Shown: positions 1 to 7,112 of the stretch, piece by piece | Position numbering within the stretch: the stretch's first letter is position 1 | How the letters are laid out: each line of letters begins with the position of its first letter | Assembly (NCBI GenBank): GCA_002293005.1 | Contig: DBCJ01000103.1 | Span: 12,836-26,454 of the forward strand | Length of the DNA stretch: 13,619 bases | Source of the DNA: Ignavibacteria bacterium UBA961 | Lineage (GTDB): Bacteria; Bacteroidota; Ignavibacteria; Kapaibacteriales; UBA961 | Direction: 5' to 3' | The notes under the pieces: model-generated | Seen by the model: the letters and a program-made list of their open reading frames with translations, nothing else | What the model was told of the DNA's origin: nothing | Databases searched by the model: none | Translations under genes and position numbers: made by a program

Positions 1-315
1 TTCAAGCCCGTGATCATTTATAATGTACTGCAAAGCATCAGACTCTTAGCTGATGGCTGCAATATGTTCAATGAACATTGTGCGACGGGCATCGAAGCAA
101 ATGTAGAAAAATTGGAATATTATAATCAAAATACGCTCATGCTAGTCACTGCATTGAACACACATATTGGTTATGACAATGCCGCGAAAATCGCCAAACA
201 TGCGCATAAATCCGGTGGGACTTTGCGTGATGCGGCAATGGAACTTGGTCTTGTGAAAGGCGAAGATTTTGATCAATGGGTACGTCCTGAAGACATGCTC
301 GGACCCAATATGTGA
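1..315 (+). CDS. fumC: Fumarate hydratase class II, C-terminal part (5' truncated by window)
   Basis: This is the last 104 codons of a class II fumarase, the TCA-cycle enzyme that reversibly hydrates fumarate to L-malate in the cytoplasm. The frame is open from base 1 and ends at TGA 313-315. It begins with FKPVIIYN, then SIRLLADGC and CATGIEANVEKL, followed by the SLMLVTALNPHIGYD-like stretch (here TLMLVTALNTHIGYDNAA) and the closing helix with WVRPEDM. All of these match the C-terminal domain of FumC. The catalytic GSS loop lies upstream of the window and cannot be checked. Aspartase shares the fold, but the WVRPEDM ending and the IEANVEKL segment fit fumarase better. The engB start follows after only 4 bases, so the two are probably co-transcribed. 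Confidence 0.93.
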   Translation, partial: FKPVIIYNVLQSIRLLADGCNMFNEHCATGIEANVEKLEYYNQNTLMLVTALNTHIGYDNAAKIAKHAHKSGGTLRDAAMELGLVKGEDFDQWVRPEDMLGPNM

Positions 316-319
316 TTCT

Positions 320-934
320 ATGAAACATGTTCAAGCTGATTTTTTTACGGGTGCATCTGCGCCTGTCCATTTTCCCAACAGTGAATTCCCTGAGATTGCC
401 TTCATTGGTCGCTCAAATGTTGGGAAATCCTCATTGATCAATAGCATTGTCCGAAGAAAGCAACTGGCATTGACAAGTTCAACGCCGGGAAAGACGCAAC
501 AGATTAATTTCTTCATGGTTGAGCAAGTATGGATGTTGGTGGATCTTCCCGGATTCGGTTATGCATCCGTTGGAAAAACCAAAAGACTGGAATTTTCAAA
601 ACTGAATTATTCCTATCTTGAAGACAGAGATCAGTTGAGGATGGTTTGTTTGCTACTCGACAGCAGACATGATCCATCCCAAATTGACATGGGCCTGATT
701 GAATGGCTTGAAATGCATGGAATCAAGTACACAATCATACTCACGAAATGTGATAAAATAAAACCCACAATGGTTGATGAAAGAAGAGAGCAAATCAAAG
801 GTTTAGTTCAATTTTGCTCTCATTGCATTGATGTACTTCCTTATTCTTCTGAGACCGGTCTTGGAAGAGATCAATTATGGGGCATCATCAAGCGTGAATC
901 AGCCTCTGGCGATATTATTGGAAAGAAAGCATGA
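320..934 (+). CDS. engB: EngB/YihA-type ribosome biogenesis GTPase
   Basis: A 204-residue TrmE-Era-like GTPase of the EngB (YsxC/YihA) family, needed for late assembly of the large ribosomal subunit. The G motifs are in order: G1 GRSNVGKS at residues 30-37, G2 Thr within SSTPGKTQ near 55, G3 DLPG at 75-78 followed by the family's FGYA, G4 TKCD at 142-145 and G5 SSETG at 176-180. The length is normal for the family. I chose ATG 320 because it gives the usual short N-terminus (FFTGASAPVHFP leading into PEIAFIGRSN). A TTG at 269 would extend the frame 17 codons into fumC and adds nothing conserved. No clear Shine-Dalgarno is visible, so translation may be coupled to fumC, whose stop is 4 bases upstream. 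Its stop overlaps the next gene's start (ATGA, 931-934). Confidence 0.96.
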   Translation: MKHVQADFFTGASAPVHFPNSEFPEIAFIGRSNVGKSSLINSIVRRKQLALTSSTPGKTQQINFFMVEQVWMLVDLPGFGYASVGKTKRLEFSKLNYSYLEDRDQLRMVCLLLDSRHDPSQIDMGLIEWLEMHGIKYTIILTKCDKIKPTMVDERREQIKGLVQFCSHCIDVLPYSSETGLGRDQLWGIIKRESASGDIIGKKA

Positions 935-2163
935 TACGAGTGATTATTTGCATACTATGTTCTGCATTCTTGAGCAATCAAGCAATCGAAGCCCAACAGG
1001 GAGGATCGAATTATTCGATTTTCGGAATTGGTGATATCAGACAATCCATGGGAGCATATTATGATGGGCTTGGTGGAACTCAGTATGCGGTTCCATCTTT
1101 CCATGCGGTGAATATTGCCAATCCCGCAATGTGGTCTGAATCGAAATTGACTCGATTGCAAATTGGATTTAGATTTACCCAGACTGCCATTGAGCAACAG
1201 GATTTGTCTGCATCACAAAATTTTGGAAAACTTGATGGCATTGCCGCCACTTTTCAAGTGGATACCGCGATGGGAATCACCATTTCCGGTGGAATTTATC
1301 CATTCAGTGTGGTGCAATATTCTGTATTGACTCCCGTGCAAGCCGGCATCAGTGGATTGACCGATCTTTCGGGTGGTGCACTTAATTATGGAAAAGGTGG
1401 TGTGAGTGCTGCTTTCATTGGTAGTTCATGGAAACCCATGCAGGGAATTTCTGTTGGATTTGCCGCGATGAGATTATTTGGTAATATCAGCAGAGTGATT
1501 CAAACAGAATTATATACTCAGCCATTTATTTCAGTGAATCAAAGAACGGATCGCTTTTTTGGATCGGGACTCAAACTAGGCATATCCGCTAATCCAATCA
1601 AAGGCTTGACGCTTGGTGCAGGTGCAAGCATCTATTCCGATTTGGAATATGATTCGGATTTCAGACAAAGCACGCTCAATACCGGCGGTGTGGCTTATGA
1701 TACCATTTTCATGCAAAAAGGTGTTTCGACATTACCCATGCAATTGGGCTTTGGCTTGAGTTATGTTTCAGGTAGATGGATGATGGCCGGCGATATGGAA
1801 TTCCAGGATTTATCCGGGATTTCCTATTCTCAAGGTAAATCACTTTTCCGTTCCGGAAGAAGAATTTCGCTCGGATTTTCAAGATTGCGATCATATCAAT
1901 TGGGTACTGATTATATTGACAAAGTACAATTCAATTTCGGTGCCGGTTGGAATCAATTGTATTATTCGGTCAATGGAATCGATATCGATGAATACTATGG
2001 TTCATTCGGTTTGCAATTGCCAATTGCGGGATCTGCGATGATTGATCTCGCTTTGCAGGGCGGAATGCGAGGAAATACAGAACTGGTTCGAGAGCTTTTC
2101 CTTCGATGCGGATTCTCCGTGAGCGCAGGCGAAGTTTGGTTCAAACCATTCATTAGGGAATAA
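931..2163 (+). CDS. Predicted outer-membrane beta-barrel protein (OmpP1/FadL-like, FCB type)
   Basis: A 410-residue exported protein. A signal peptide is evident: Arg3, a hydrophobic stretch 4-15, and a likely cut after IEA at residue 21. The mature start has the pattern YSIFGIGD...GLGGTQYA...NIANPA that opens many Bacteroidota barrels distantly related to OmpP1/FadL transporters. The rest alternates short amphipathic strands with Gly/aromatic turns (for example GLTLGAGASIYSDLEY and FNFGAGWNQLYYSVNG) and ends in a final strand before WFKPFIRE, which suggests a barrel of roughly 12-14 strands (inference). It overlaps engB by 4 bases and lies 18 bases upstream of a GldL/GldM-like pair, the position a PorP/SprF barrel holds in type IX secretion loci. 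It lacks the PorP/SprF-type N-terminus, so I do not call it PorP. The substrate is unknown. Confidence 0.75.
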   Translation: MIRVIICILCSAFLSNQAIEAQQGGSNYSIFGIGDIRQSMGAYYDGLGGTQYAVPSFHAVNIANPAMWSESKLTRLQIGFRFTQTAIEQQDLSASQNFGKLDGIAATFQVDTAMGITISGGIYPFSVVQYSVLTPVQAGISGLTDLSGGALNYGKGGVSAAFIGSSWKPMQGISVGFAAMRLFGNISRVIQTELYTQPFISVNQRTDRFFGSGLKLGISANPIKGLTLGAGASIYSDLEYDSDFRQSTLNTGGVAYDTIFMQKGVSTLPMQLGFGLSYVSGRWMMAGDMEFQDLSGISYSQGKSLFRSGRRISLGFSRLRSYQLGTDYIDKVQFNFGAGWNQLYYSVNGIDIDEYYGSFGLQLPIAGSAMIDLALQGGMRGNTELVRELFLRCGFSVSAGEVWFKPFIRE

Positions 2164-2170
2164 ATCCTTT

Positions 2171-2174
2171 AGGA
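2171..2174 (+). promoter_or_regulatory. Shine-Dalgarno-like AGGA before the GldL-like gene
   Basis: AGGA ends 7 bases before ATG 2182. This supports the long reading of the downstream protein, including its 85-residue N-terminal extension, over internal Met starts at residues 29, 36, 38 or 65. Confidence 0.6.
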
Positions 2175-2181
2175 ATACTCC

Positions 2182-2994
2182 ATGAGAGAATTATCAACAC
2201 TTGCCACTCTTGAAGGTCGTTCAGTCATTCGTGACATCTTTCGCGAATTGCGATTCGAAAGACAGATGAGTTCATTTTCAGCCACAATGCTCATGTGGAG
2301 AATATGTACCAAAGAAACCGATTTAAAGAGATTTTCCGTGCAAGAGGTGAATATTTTATATCCTCTCGGTACAATGTCAGGAACCTCATTGTGGTTGCAG
2401 GAAATCATCAATAGATTCTACTATTCCACCATCAATTCATTCGTGTATTTTGGTGCAGCCATTCTCCTTGTTACCGTCGGACTAAGAAGAATTTATGATA
2501 CAATTCCGGACTGGATTGTTGTTTCCAGTATTTCACTTGAAGCCATTCTCCTTGGCATGATGTTCTTCATCATGTATTTTTCACCACTTGATGAAGAAGA
2601 AGGTGATGAACAAAGCAATGCTGAAAGAAGCAGGGAATTTTCAGAATTGTTGAGAGAAGTGGGAGAGATTTCTAGAGACTATGCCGCAATGGCTGTTCGT
2701 TTAGAACAAATCACGGATGCAATGCAAGAAATGAGCATGCGACAAGAAGCCTTGATTTCCACCACAAGAGATTCTGTGCAAATAGCTGCACAAGCAATTG
2801 CTCCAAATCCAGAACTCATAGAAACATTGAAGCAAACGGGAGAACAATTCAAGTCATTCAATGCCATAGTGGAATCACTTTCGAAATCAGCTCAGGAACT
2901 TAGAAAAGAAGAAATAGAATTTGCAGTTCGAAGAGAATTAGAAAAAATTATCGCAGATACAGTGGTCAAGGGTTATGTCCATAAAGGTGAATAA
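2182..2994 (+). CDS. GldL-like inner-membrane protein (two TM helices, cytoplasmic helical tail)
   Basis: A 270-residue membrane protein. Residues 1-85 form a soluble, charged extension. TM1 spans about 86-103 and begins with FGAAILL. TM2 spans about 112-134 and carries a buried glutamate (Glu120, in LEAILL), followed by MYFSPLDEEE. From about 145 to 255 it is Glu/Gln/Arg-rich and probably helical or coiled coil. Family knowledge: GldL/PorL, the rotor/stator partner of the type IX secretion motor, has two N-terminal helices with GAAVVI in TM1, a key TM2 glutamate in a TEALIF context, an AFEP acidic turn, and a helical cytoplasmic tail. The resemblance is clear in order and local motif but overall identity looks low. 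The next gene overlaps by 20 bases and has the GldM layout, which strengthens the assignment. The N-terminal extension is not typical of GldL. GldL-like is my inference; a generic coiled-coil membrane protein is the alternative. Confidence 0.6.
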   Translation: MRELSTLATLEGRSVIRDIFRELRFERQMSSFSATMLMWRICTKETDLKRFSVQEVNILYPLGTMSGTSLWLQEIINRFYYSTINSFVYFGAAILLVTVGLRRIYDTIPDWIVVSSISLEAILLGMMFFIMYFSPLDEEEGDEQSNAERSREFSELLREVGEISRDYAAMAVRLEQITDAMQEMSMRQEALISTTRDSVQIAAQAIAPNPELIETLKQTGEQFKSFNAIVESLSKSAQELRKEEIEFAVRRELEKIIADTVVKGYVHKGE

Positions 2995-4555
2995 ATCCAG
3001 TAGAAGAAGGGGATCAGAAATTTATTTTGTTCTCTATCTTTCGGCTCTCATCCTTCTCTTGCCGGGAAAGCAGGAAAAGAAATCATCCGAAGCCGTGGAT
3101 GCAATCACGGCATTGTTTCAACAGTCATTTTCATTATTACCTGAGAAAAACTCTCTCCTCAGTAGAATTACGACGGATCCTTCAGGTGCATCAATTCTAC
3201 AACTCGATACATCAAATGTCCTACTCTTGACAGGTAATGTCAGTGACATTTCTTTCGAATGCATAGTCGAGGATCAAAATAATGATGAAGTGATACAAGT
3301 GGCTTCCAAAGAAGGTGAGCATTTCAGCATTGTCTATGATTCAACAAAAAAACTAGTCTTCTTTTCATGGCATCCTCCGATTTCAATGCTTTCTTCATTG
3401 AATAAATCATTGAGTTATGTCGTTACCGTGAAAGCAAAAGCAAAACCATTCATCAGTGGAAAAAATCCTGAATTGCAACAATTGCTCAAAAGCACAGATG
3501 CAACCTTGCAAACTGAGGCCAGATTCAGTATCTCAATCTTGACTGAAGGACTGGGTGAAGCGCCACCTAAAATTGTATATATGCCCGCTGAAACCACTTT
3601 TACTCGAATGATATTTCAACCCCCACAAATCCAACAGCAACCTGCACCGGAAATTGCTGATGCAAATGGGCAGAAGTTTGGTGTGCCGGTCATAGAACAA
3701 GAATTTACCCTTCAGCCACAACAAGCCAAAATGGAAGTCATGGCATATCAAGAATGGCGAACCAAGATATTTGTACAAGGAATATATACCCCAAATGATT
3801 ATGCTGAAAAGCCGATTGTGAATGTAGTATATAGAAATAAAGATATATCAGGAACTGCTGATCTATTGGATTATCGCCAGGGAGAAATAATAGTTGGCGG
3901 TGTAGCCCCGGCAAGCAATGCCATGACTGTTAAAGTAATAAGCAAAAGAAGATATGACAATAAAGTAGTTACAACAGAATTCATTGTTGATCCAAAGAAA
4001 CTGAATGATCCGATAATTCCCAATTTCATGTATCCATTCACTCAATACAACTTCAATCCTGAAATGCCAACATCCAATAATTTGGATGCTCGAGCAATTT
4101 TGAGAAATTCTCAAAGAATTTTAGAGGATAATCAGCAAGGAAAACCATTTACATTTAAACCGGATATCGAAGATACCGGGTCAGTGGTTTATTTCGAAAG
4201 ATTGATCAATGGTAAACTGATAGGGAAATCGTATTCTATTCGAATTAGATCATTTGATCCTCCTCAGATAATCGGAAAAACAAATAAAGAGGGACAAGTG
4301 GAAGTTTTTGTTAGATCATTTGGCAAGCATGATGGAAAACCAAATAGCTGCAAAATCATCTTTGCCGAAGGTACAGCTATGAATGTAATAGGGGCTCAAG
4401 ACAATAGAGCAGATTTCGATGCAAAAGATGGATTTAACACAAATCAAAAATTTTCGATCAGACCAAAAGATAAGTCAAAACCATACTCAGCAATGGTCCA
4501 TGCCGTGGATAAATATGGGAAAATATCAGAGCCAATATTCATTGATTCCGAATAA
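2975..4555 (+). CDS. GldM-like protein: single N-terminal TM helix and large periplasmic region
   Basis: A 526-residue protein, close to the usual 510-520 of GldM/PorM. Residues 1-14 are basic (KVNKSSRRR). One TM helix lies at about 15-30 (FVLYLSALILLL), comparable to the MYLVLTAMLAL helix of GldM. A helical linker follows (SSEAVDAITALFQQSF), then a long beta-rich periplasmic part. A module at about 250-345 looks Ig-like and ends in TTEFIVDP. The C-terminal module at about 400-526 contains INGKLIG...IRSFDPP, reminiscent of the domain in GldM that precedes its C-terminus. A Pro/Gln-rich stretch at about 215-250 separates the two halves. It overlaps the GldL-like gene by 20 bases, which suggests coupled translation. 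A GTG at 2987 is an alternative start that drops only 4 residues. GldM identity is inferred from architecture, length and partner, not from strong motifs. Confidence 0.55.
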   Translation: MSIKVNKSSRRRGSEIYFVLYLSALILLLPGKQEKKSSEAVDAITALFQQSFSLLPEKNSLLSRITTDPSGASILQLDTSNVLLLTGNVSDISFECIVEDQNNDEVIQVASKEGEHFSIVYDSTKKLVFFSWHPPISMLSSLNKSLSYVVTVKAKAKPFISGKNPELQQLLKSTDATLQTEARFSISILTEGLGEAPPKIVYMPAETTFTRMIFQPPQIQQQPAPEIADANGQKFGVPVIEQEFTLQPQQAKMEVMAYQEWRTKIFVQGIYTPNDYAEKPIVNVVYRNKDISGTADLLDYRQGEIIVGGVAPASNAMTVKVISKRRYDNKVVTTEFIVDPKKLNDPIIPNFMYPFTQYNFNPEMPTSNNLDARAILRNSQRILEDNQQGKPFTFKPDIEDTGSVVYFERLINGKLIGKSYSIRIRSFDPPQIIGKTNKEGQVEVFVRSFGKHDGKPNSCKIIFAEGTAMNVIGAQDNRADFDAKDGFNTNQKFSIRPKDKSKPYSAMVHAVDKYGKISEPIFIDSE

Positions 4556-4560
4556 GAAGC

Positions 4561-4598
4561 ATGGTCATTCTTGACCCCTTTGCTATGAAGAATGCCAT
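4561..4598 (+). other. Hairpin just after the GldM-like gene, possible 3' end structure
   Basis: ATGG-t-CATTCTT (4561-4571/2) pairs with AAGAATG-CCAT (4588-4598), giving an 11-bp stem with one bulged T and a 15-base loop. It begins 5 bases after the stop. No T-run follows, so it is not a classical intrinsic terminator. It may stabilise the 3' end or stop transcription with a factor. Confidence 0.4.
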
Positions 4599-4629
4599 AA
4601 ATTGAGTAATTTCACAGCATTCAACTGAT

Positions 4630-4653
4630 TATAATTGAGCTAAACGAATAAGG
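4630..4653 (+). promoter_or_regulatory. Candidate promoter -10 box and ribosome site for spt
   Basis: A perfect TATAAT (4630-4635, within TATAATTG) lies 24 bases before ATG 4660, and AAGG (4650-4653) sits 6 bases before it. No good -35 stands at the usual distance. The same octamer TATAATTG recurs before the first cyclophilin gene. The box sits in the longest intergenic gap, after a hairpin, so a new transcript starting here is plausible. Confidence 0.35.
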
Positions 4654-4659
4654 TATAGC

Positions 4660-5853
4660 ATGGATATTTTTCAAAGATGTATTGATTTTACAAGAGCCGA
4701 TGAAGTGAAAGCATTGGGTCTTTACCCATATTTCCGTGAAATCCAGGAAAATGAAGGACCTGTTGTTTCCATCGAAGGCCGTAAAGTCATCATGGCCGGC
4801 TCTAATAATTATCTCGGTCTGACAGCTCATCCAAGAGTTAGACAAGCCGCTATCGATGCAATCAATAGATATGGCACAGGTTGCTCCGGATCAAGATATC
4901 TCACAGGTACAATTGACCTTCATATTCGCCTCGAGGAAGCTCTCGCAAAATTTTTGGGATATGAATCCTGTCTTTTGTACTCTACAGGTTATCAAACTGC
5001 GCTTGGTGTCATCAGTGGTCTAGTCAGCAAAGGCGATTATGTGATTTCCGATAAAGAAAATCATGCATGTATCATCAATGGTGCAATGCTTGCCAAAGGT
5101 GGATTCGCAGAATTCGTTCGTTATAAGCATAATGATATCGAAGATTTGGAAAAAACGCTGCAACGCATTCCTGATAGTGCTGGCAAATTGATCGTAACCG
5201 ATGGTGTATTCTCTGTTTCAGGTGAAGTGGTTGAATTACCCGGAATCATTGAAATGGCTGAAAAGTATGGCGCAAGAGTACTTGTGGATGATGCGCATGC
5301 AACCGGCGTTATTGGTGATGGCGGTAGAGGGACAGCATCACTCTATAATCTGACCCATAAAACTGATCTCACGATGGGAACTTTCTCCAAGACATTTGCT
5401 TCTCTAGGAGGATTCGTTGCCGGTCCTGAGCGAGTAATCAATTACTTGAAACATCATTCTCCCGCACTCATATTCAGTGCGAGCCCAACACCCGCATCTT
5501 GCGCCGCAGCATTGGTTGCACTTGAAATTCTCCAAGAACAACCTGAGCTCGTTGCGAAACTCATTTCAAATTCTGATAAAATGAGAAAAGGATTCGCGGA
5601 ACTCGGGTTCAATGTCTACCATAGTCCAACCGGTATTGTGCCTATCATCGTTGGTGATGTAGACACCGCACTAGTCTTTTGGAGAAAATTGTATGACAAA
5701 GGTGTTTTTGTCAATGCATTCGTTCCGCCCGGCGTGCCACCAAATATGAGCATGATGCGCACAAGTTATATGGCCTCCCATGAAGATGAACATCTTGAGA
5801 AAATACTCGAAGTGTTTGCCGAAGTAGGCAAAGAATTAGGTTTGATTTCTTAA
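4660..5853 (+). CDS. spt: Serine palmitoyltransferase-type PLP enzyme (alpha-oxoamine synthase family)
   Basis: A 397-residue class II PLP-dependent acyl-CoA:amino-acid transferase. The Schiff-base lysine is Lys244 in GTFSKTFAS. His135 (DKENHA) stacks on the cofactor, Asp210 and His213 (VDDAHATG) contact PLP, and Arg367 (MMRTSYMA) fits the substrate-carboxylate arginine. GSNNYLGL (47-54) and GTGCSGSRYLTGT (72-84) complete the family pattern. Relatives are glycine C-acetyltransferase (Kbl) and 8-amino-7-oxononanoate synthase (BioF). I favour serine palmitoyltransferase, which condenses serine with palmitoyl-CoA to 3-ketosphinganine, because the N-terminal LYPYFREI and the FSASPTPAS segments closely match the Bacteroides-type enzyme and no threonine dehydrogenase or biotin gene is nearby. 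It is soluble, without the TM helix of eukaryotic SPT. The family call is near certain; the substrate is an inference supported by the fatty acid 2-hydroxylase-like gene downstream. Confidence 0.8.
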   Translation: MDIFQRCIDFTRADEVKALGLYPYFREIQENEGPVVSIEGRKVIMAGSNNYLGLTAHPRVRQAAIDAINRYGTGCSGSRYLTGTIDLHIRLEEALAKFLGYESCLLYSTGYQTALGVISGLVSKGDYVISDKENHACIINGAMLAKGGFAEFVRYKHNDIEDLEKTLQRIPDSAGKLIVTDGVFSVSGEVVELPGIIEMAEKYGARVLVDDAHATGVIGDGGRGTASLYNLTHKTDLTMGTFSKTFASLGGFVAGPERVINYLKHHSPALIFSASPTPASCAAALVALEILQEQPELVAKLISNSDKMRKGFAELGFNVYHSPTGIVPIIVGDVDTALVFWRKLYDKGVFVNAFVPPGVPPNMSMMRTSYMASHEDEHLEKILEVFAEVGKELGLIS

Positions 5854-5855
5854 TC

Positions 5856-5861
5856 TATAAT
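5856..5861 (+). promoter_or_regulatory. TATAAT box abutting the first cyclophilin start (possible leaderless start)
   Basis: TATAAT ends 6 bases before ATG 5868, so a transcript started from it would begin at or next to the A of the start codon. No -35 is evident and no Shine-Dalgarno can fit in this 14-base gap. It may also be chance in A+T-rich sequence, with the gene read through from spt. Confidence 0.25.
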
Positions 5862-5867
5862 TGCGCC

Positions 5868-6443
5868 ATGAAATCAGCCATTCTCATACTTTTCTTCTTG
5901 AGTATTCTTTCCACAGTTTTTTCAACAGAAAATTCCGGAAAGAATCCCACTTATGTTATTCAAGTACAACAAGGAACTATGCTTCTCGGTGAAATCATCA
6001 TCGAAACATTTCCTGAATTGGCACCAAAGCATTGTGCGAATTTCGACAGCTTGGTAATGAGTTCATTTTATGATGGAACGAAATTCCATCGTATAGATCC
6101 AGAATTCATGATTCAAGGTGGAGATCCAAATAGTAAAGATTCGTCAAAAGGACCTGAAACTTGGGGCTTTGGAAGTCCCGATCAAAAGAAGGTTCCAGCC
6201 GAGTTCAATGATTATTCCCATGTCCGTGGCACACTCTCAGCAGCCAGAGGCGAAGATATCAATAGTGCGGATTCCCAGTTTTTCATTTGCGTTAAAGATT
6301 CCGAATTTTTGGATGGTGAATATTCCGCTTTCGGAAAAGTTCTCAAAGGCATGGATATTGTTGATGCAATTGCCAATGCACCACGAGATGAAAAGACGGA
6401 AAGACCGAATCAAATCGTTACAATGAAAATCAGTAAAAAGTAA
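5868..6443 (+). CDS. Exported cyclophilin-type peptidyl-prolyl cis-trans isomerase (first of two)
   Basis: A 191-residue cyclophilin with an N-terminal signal sequence (Lys2, hydrophobic 4-18, likely cut near FST at 18-20), so it should act on proline bonds of folding proteins in the periplasm. Core motifs are present: FHRI with the catalytic arginine at 75, FMIQGGDP at 80-87 (equivalents of CypA Phe60, Met61 and Gln63), and SQFFI at 136-140 (equivalent of Phe113). The region matching CypA Trp121-His126 reads EFLDGEYSAFG, so Trp is Phe and His is Tyr; such changes are common in bacterial forms and usually alter cyclosporin binding rather than abolish activity. An insertion at about 95-110 precedes VPAEF. 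It lies 14 bases after spt and 27 bases before a second, non-identical cyclophilin. Confidence 0.92.
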   Translation: MKSAILILFFLSILSTVFSTENSGKNPTYVIQVQQGTMLLGEIIIETFPELAPKHCANFDSLVMSSFYDGTKFHRIDPEFMIQGGDPNSKDSSKGPETWGFGSPDQKKVPAEFNDYSHVRGTLSAARGEDINSADSQFFICVKDSEFLDGEYSAFGKVLKGMDIVDAIANAPRDEKTERPNQIVTMKISKK

Positions 6444-6461
6444 TTTCATATTATCACCATT

Positions 6462-6465
6462 GGAG
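6462..6465 (+). promoter_or_regulatory. Shine-Dalgarno-like GGAG before the second cyclophilin
   Basis: GGAG ends 5 bases before ATG 6471, in the 27-base gap between the cyclophilin genes. It fixes the start of the downstream signal peptide. Confidence 0.55.
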
Positions 6466-6470
6466 TTCCC

Positions 6471-7091
6471 ATGAAAACCACAATGAATTTATTCACCTTG
6501 TCGATGATGCTCATTGCAATGACATTCTCGACGCAATTTGCAGGAGCGCAATCAGTCGTGATGACAAATCAAGAACCAACAATCACACATATCGTGACCA
6601 TGAACACAAATCATGGCCCGGTAACATTAGGTCTCTATGGCCAAGATGTACCAAAAACAGTAGATAATTTTGTCGGTCTTGCCGAGAAGAACTTTTATGA
6701 TGGAATTCTCTTTCATCGCGTCGTTCCAGGATTCGTGATCCAAGCCGGTGATCCAAAAACGAAAGATGAATCCCTGAAAGGTCAATGGGGAACAGGCGGA
6801 GAAAGCATCTATGGTGGTGATTTCGTGGATGAGTTGTTCCCAAATACAAAAAGCTTTCAAATTGGGTATGCAAAAGGCGTACTCGCAATGGCAAATCGTG
6901 GACCAAATACCAATACAAGTCAATTCTTTATTTGTCTTGAAGACTTGGGTCTTCCAAAAAGTTATACAATGTTTGGTAAAGTGACCGAAGGCATGGATAT
7001 CGTCATGAAAATTGCTGCCACTCCTTTGAATGGTAGCACTCCTCGCGAGCCTGTCATCATCAAATCCATGACAGTGAAGAAAAAATCCTAA
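6471..7091 (+). CDS. Exported cyclophilin-type peptidyl-prolyl cis-trans isomerase (second of two)
   Basis: A 206-residue cyclophilin with a clear signal peptide: Lys2, a hydrophobic Met-rich core at 7-20, and cleavage after AGA at residue 26. Motifs: FHRVVPGFVIQAGDP holds the catalytic Arg83, Phe88 and Gln91. GGESIYGGDFVDE, LAMANRGPNTNTSQFFI and FGKVTEGMDIV then follow the textbook order, closer to canonical cyclophilins than its upstream neighbour. The segment equivalent to CypA EWLDGKHVVFG reads LGLPKSYTMFG, so the Trp121 and His126 equivalents are Leu and Tyr. Its divergence from the first copy points to an old duplication or independent recruitment. It is the last gene before a strong terminator, so it closes the spt-cyclophilin-cyclophilin unit. 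Confidence 0.95.
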   Translation: MKTTMNLFTLSMMLIAMTFSTQFAGAQSVVMTNQEPTITHIVTMNTNHGPVTLGLYGQDVPKTVDNFVGLAEKNFYDGILFHRVVPGFVIQAGDPKTKDESLKGQWGTGGESIYGGDFVDELFPNTKSFQIGYAKGVLAMANRGPNTNTSQFFICLEDLGLPKSYTMFGKVTEGMDIVMKIAATPLNGSTPREPVIIKSMTVKKKS

Positions 7092-7099
7092 TTAGGATT
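7084..7099. repeat. 16-bp perfect palindrome across the stop codon of the second cyclophilin
   Basis: AATCCTAATTAGGATT is fully self-complementary and contains the TAA stop at 7089-7091. It lies 13 bases before the terminator stem. It could be a dimeric protein site or chance; as RNA it has no loop to fold around. Confidence 0.5.
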
Positions 7100-7112
7100 G
7101 TAGTCTGTTTAG

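Noticed and set aside
269..319. TTG-initiated extension of EngB into fumC
   Set aside because: It adds 17 residues with no conserved content and overlaps fumC; ATG 320 gives the usual EngB N-terminus.
931..2163. Calling the barrel PorP/SprF
   Set aside because: The typical N-terminal pattern of PorP/SprF (Gln-rich then NPA.AG) is absent; the YSxFGIGD...GGT pattern fits OmpP1/FadL-like barrels better.
4571..4601. TTGACC with downstream CATAAA as a -35/-10 promoter
   Set aside because: Spacing is 19 bases, the -10 is weak, and the segment is part of a hairpin; the TATAAT at 4630 is a better candidate.
4660..5853. Glycine C-acetyltransferase (kbl) or 8-amino-7-oxononanoate synthase (bioF)
   Set aside because: Same fold and motifs, but the N-terminal LYPYFREI and mid-region FSASPTPAS match Bacteroides-type serine palmitoyltransferase; no tdh or bio gene is adjacent. 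Not fully excluded.
6583..6918. Minus-strand frame of 111 codons opposite the second cyclophilin
   Set aside because: The opposite strand encodes conserved cyclophilin motifs; the predicted product has no sensible composition.
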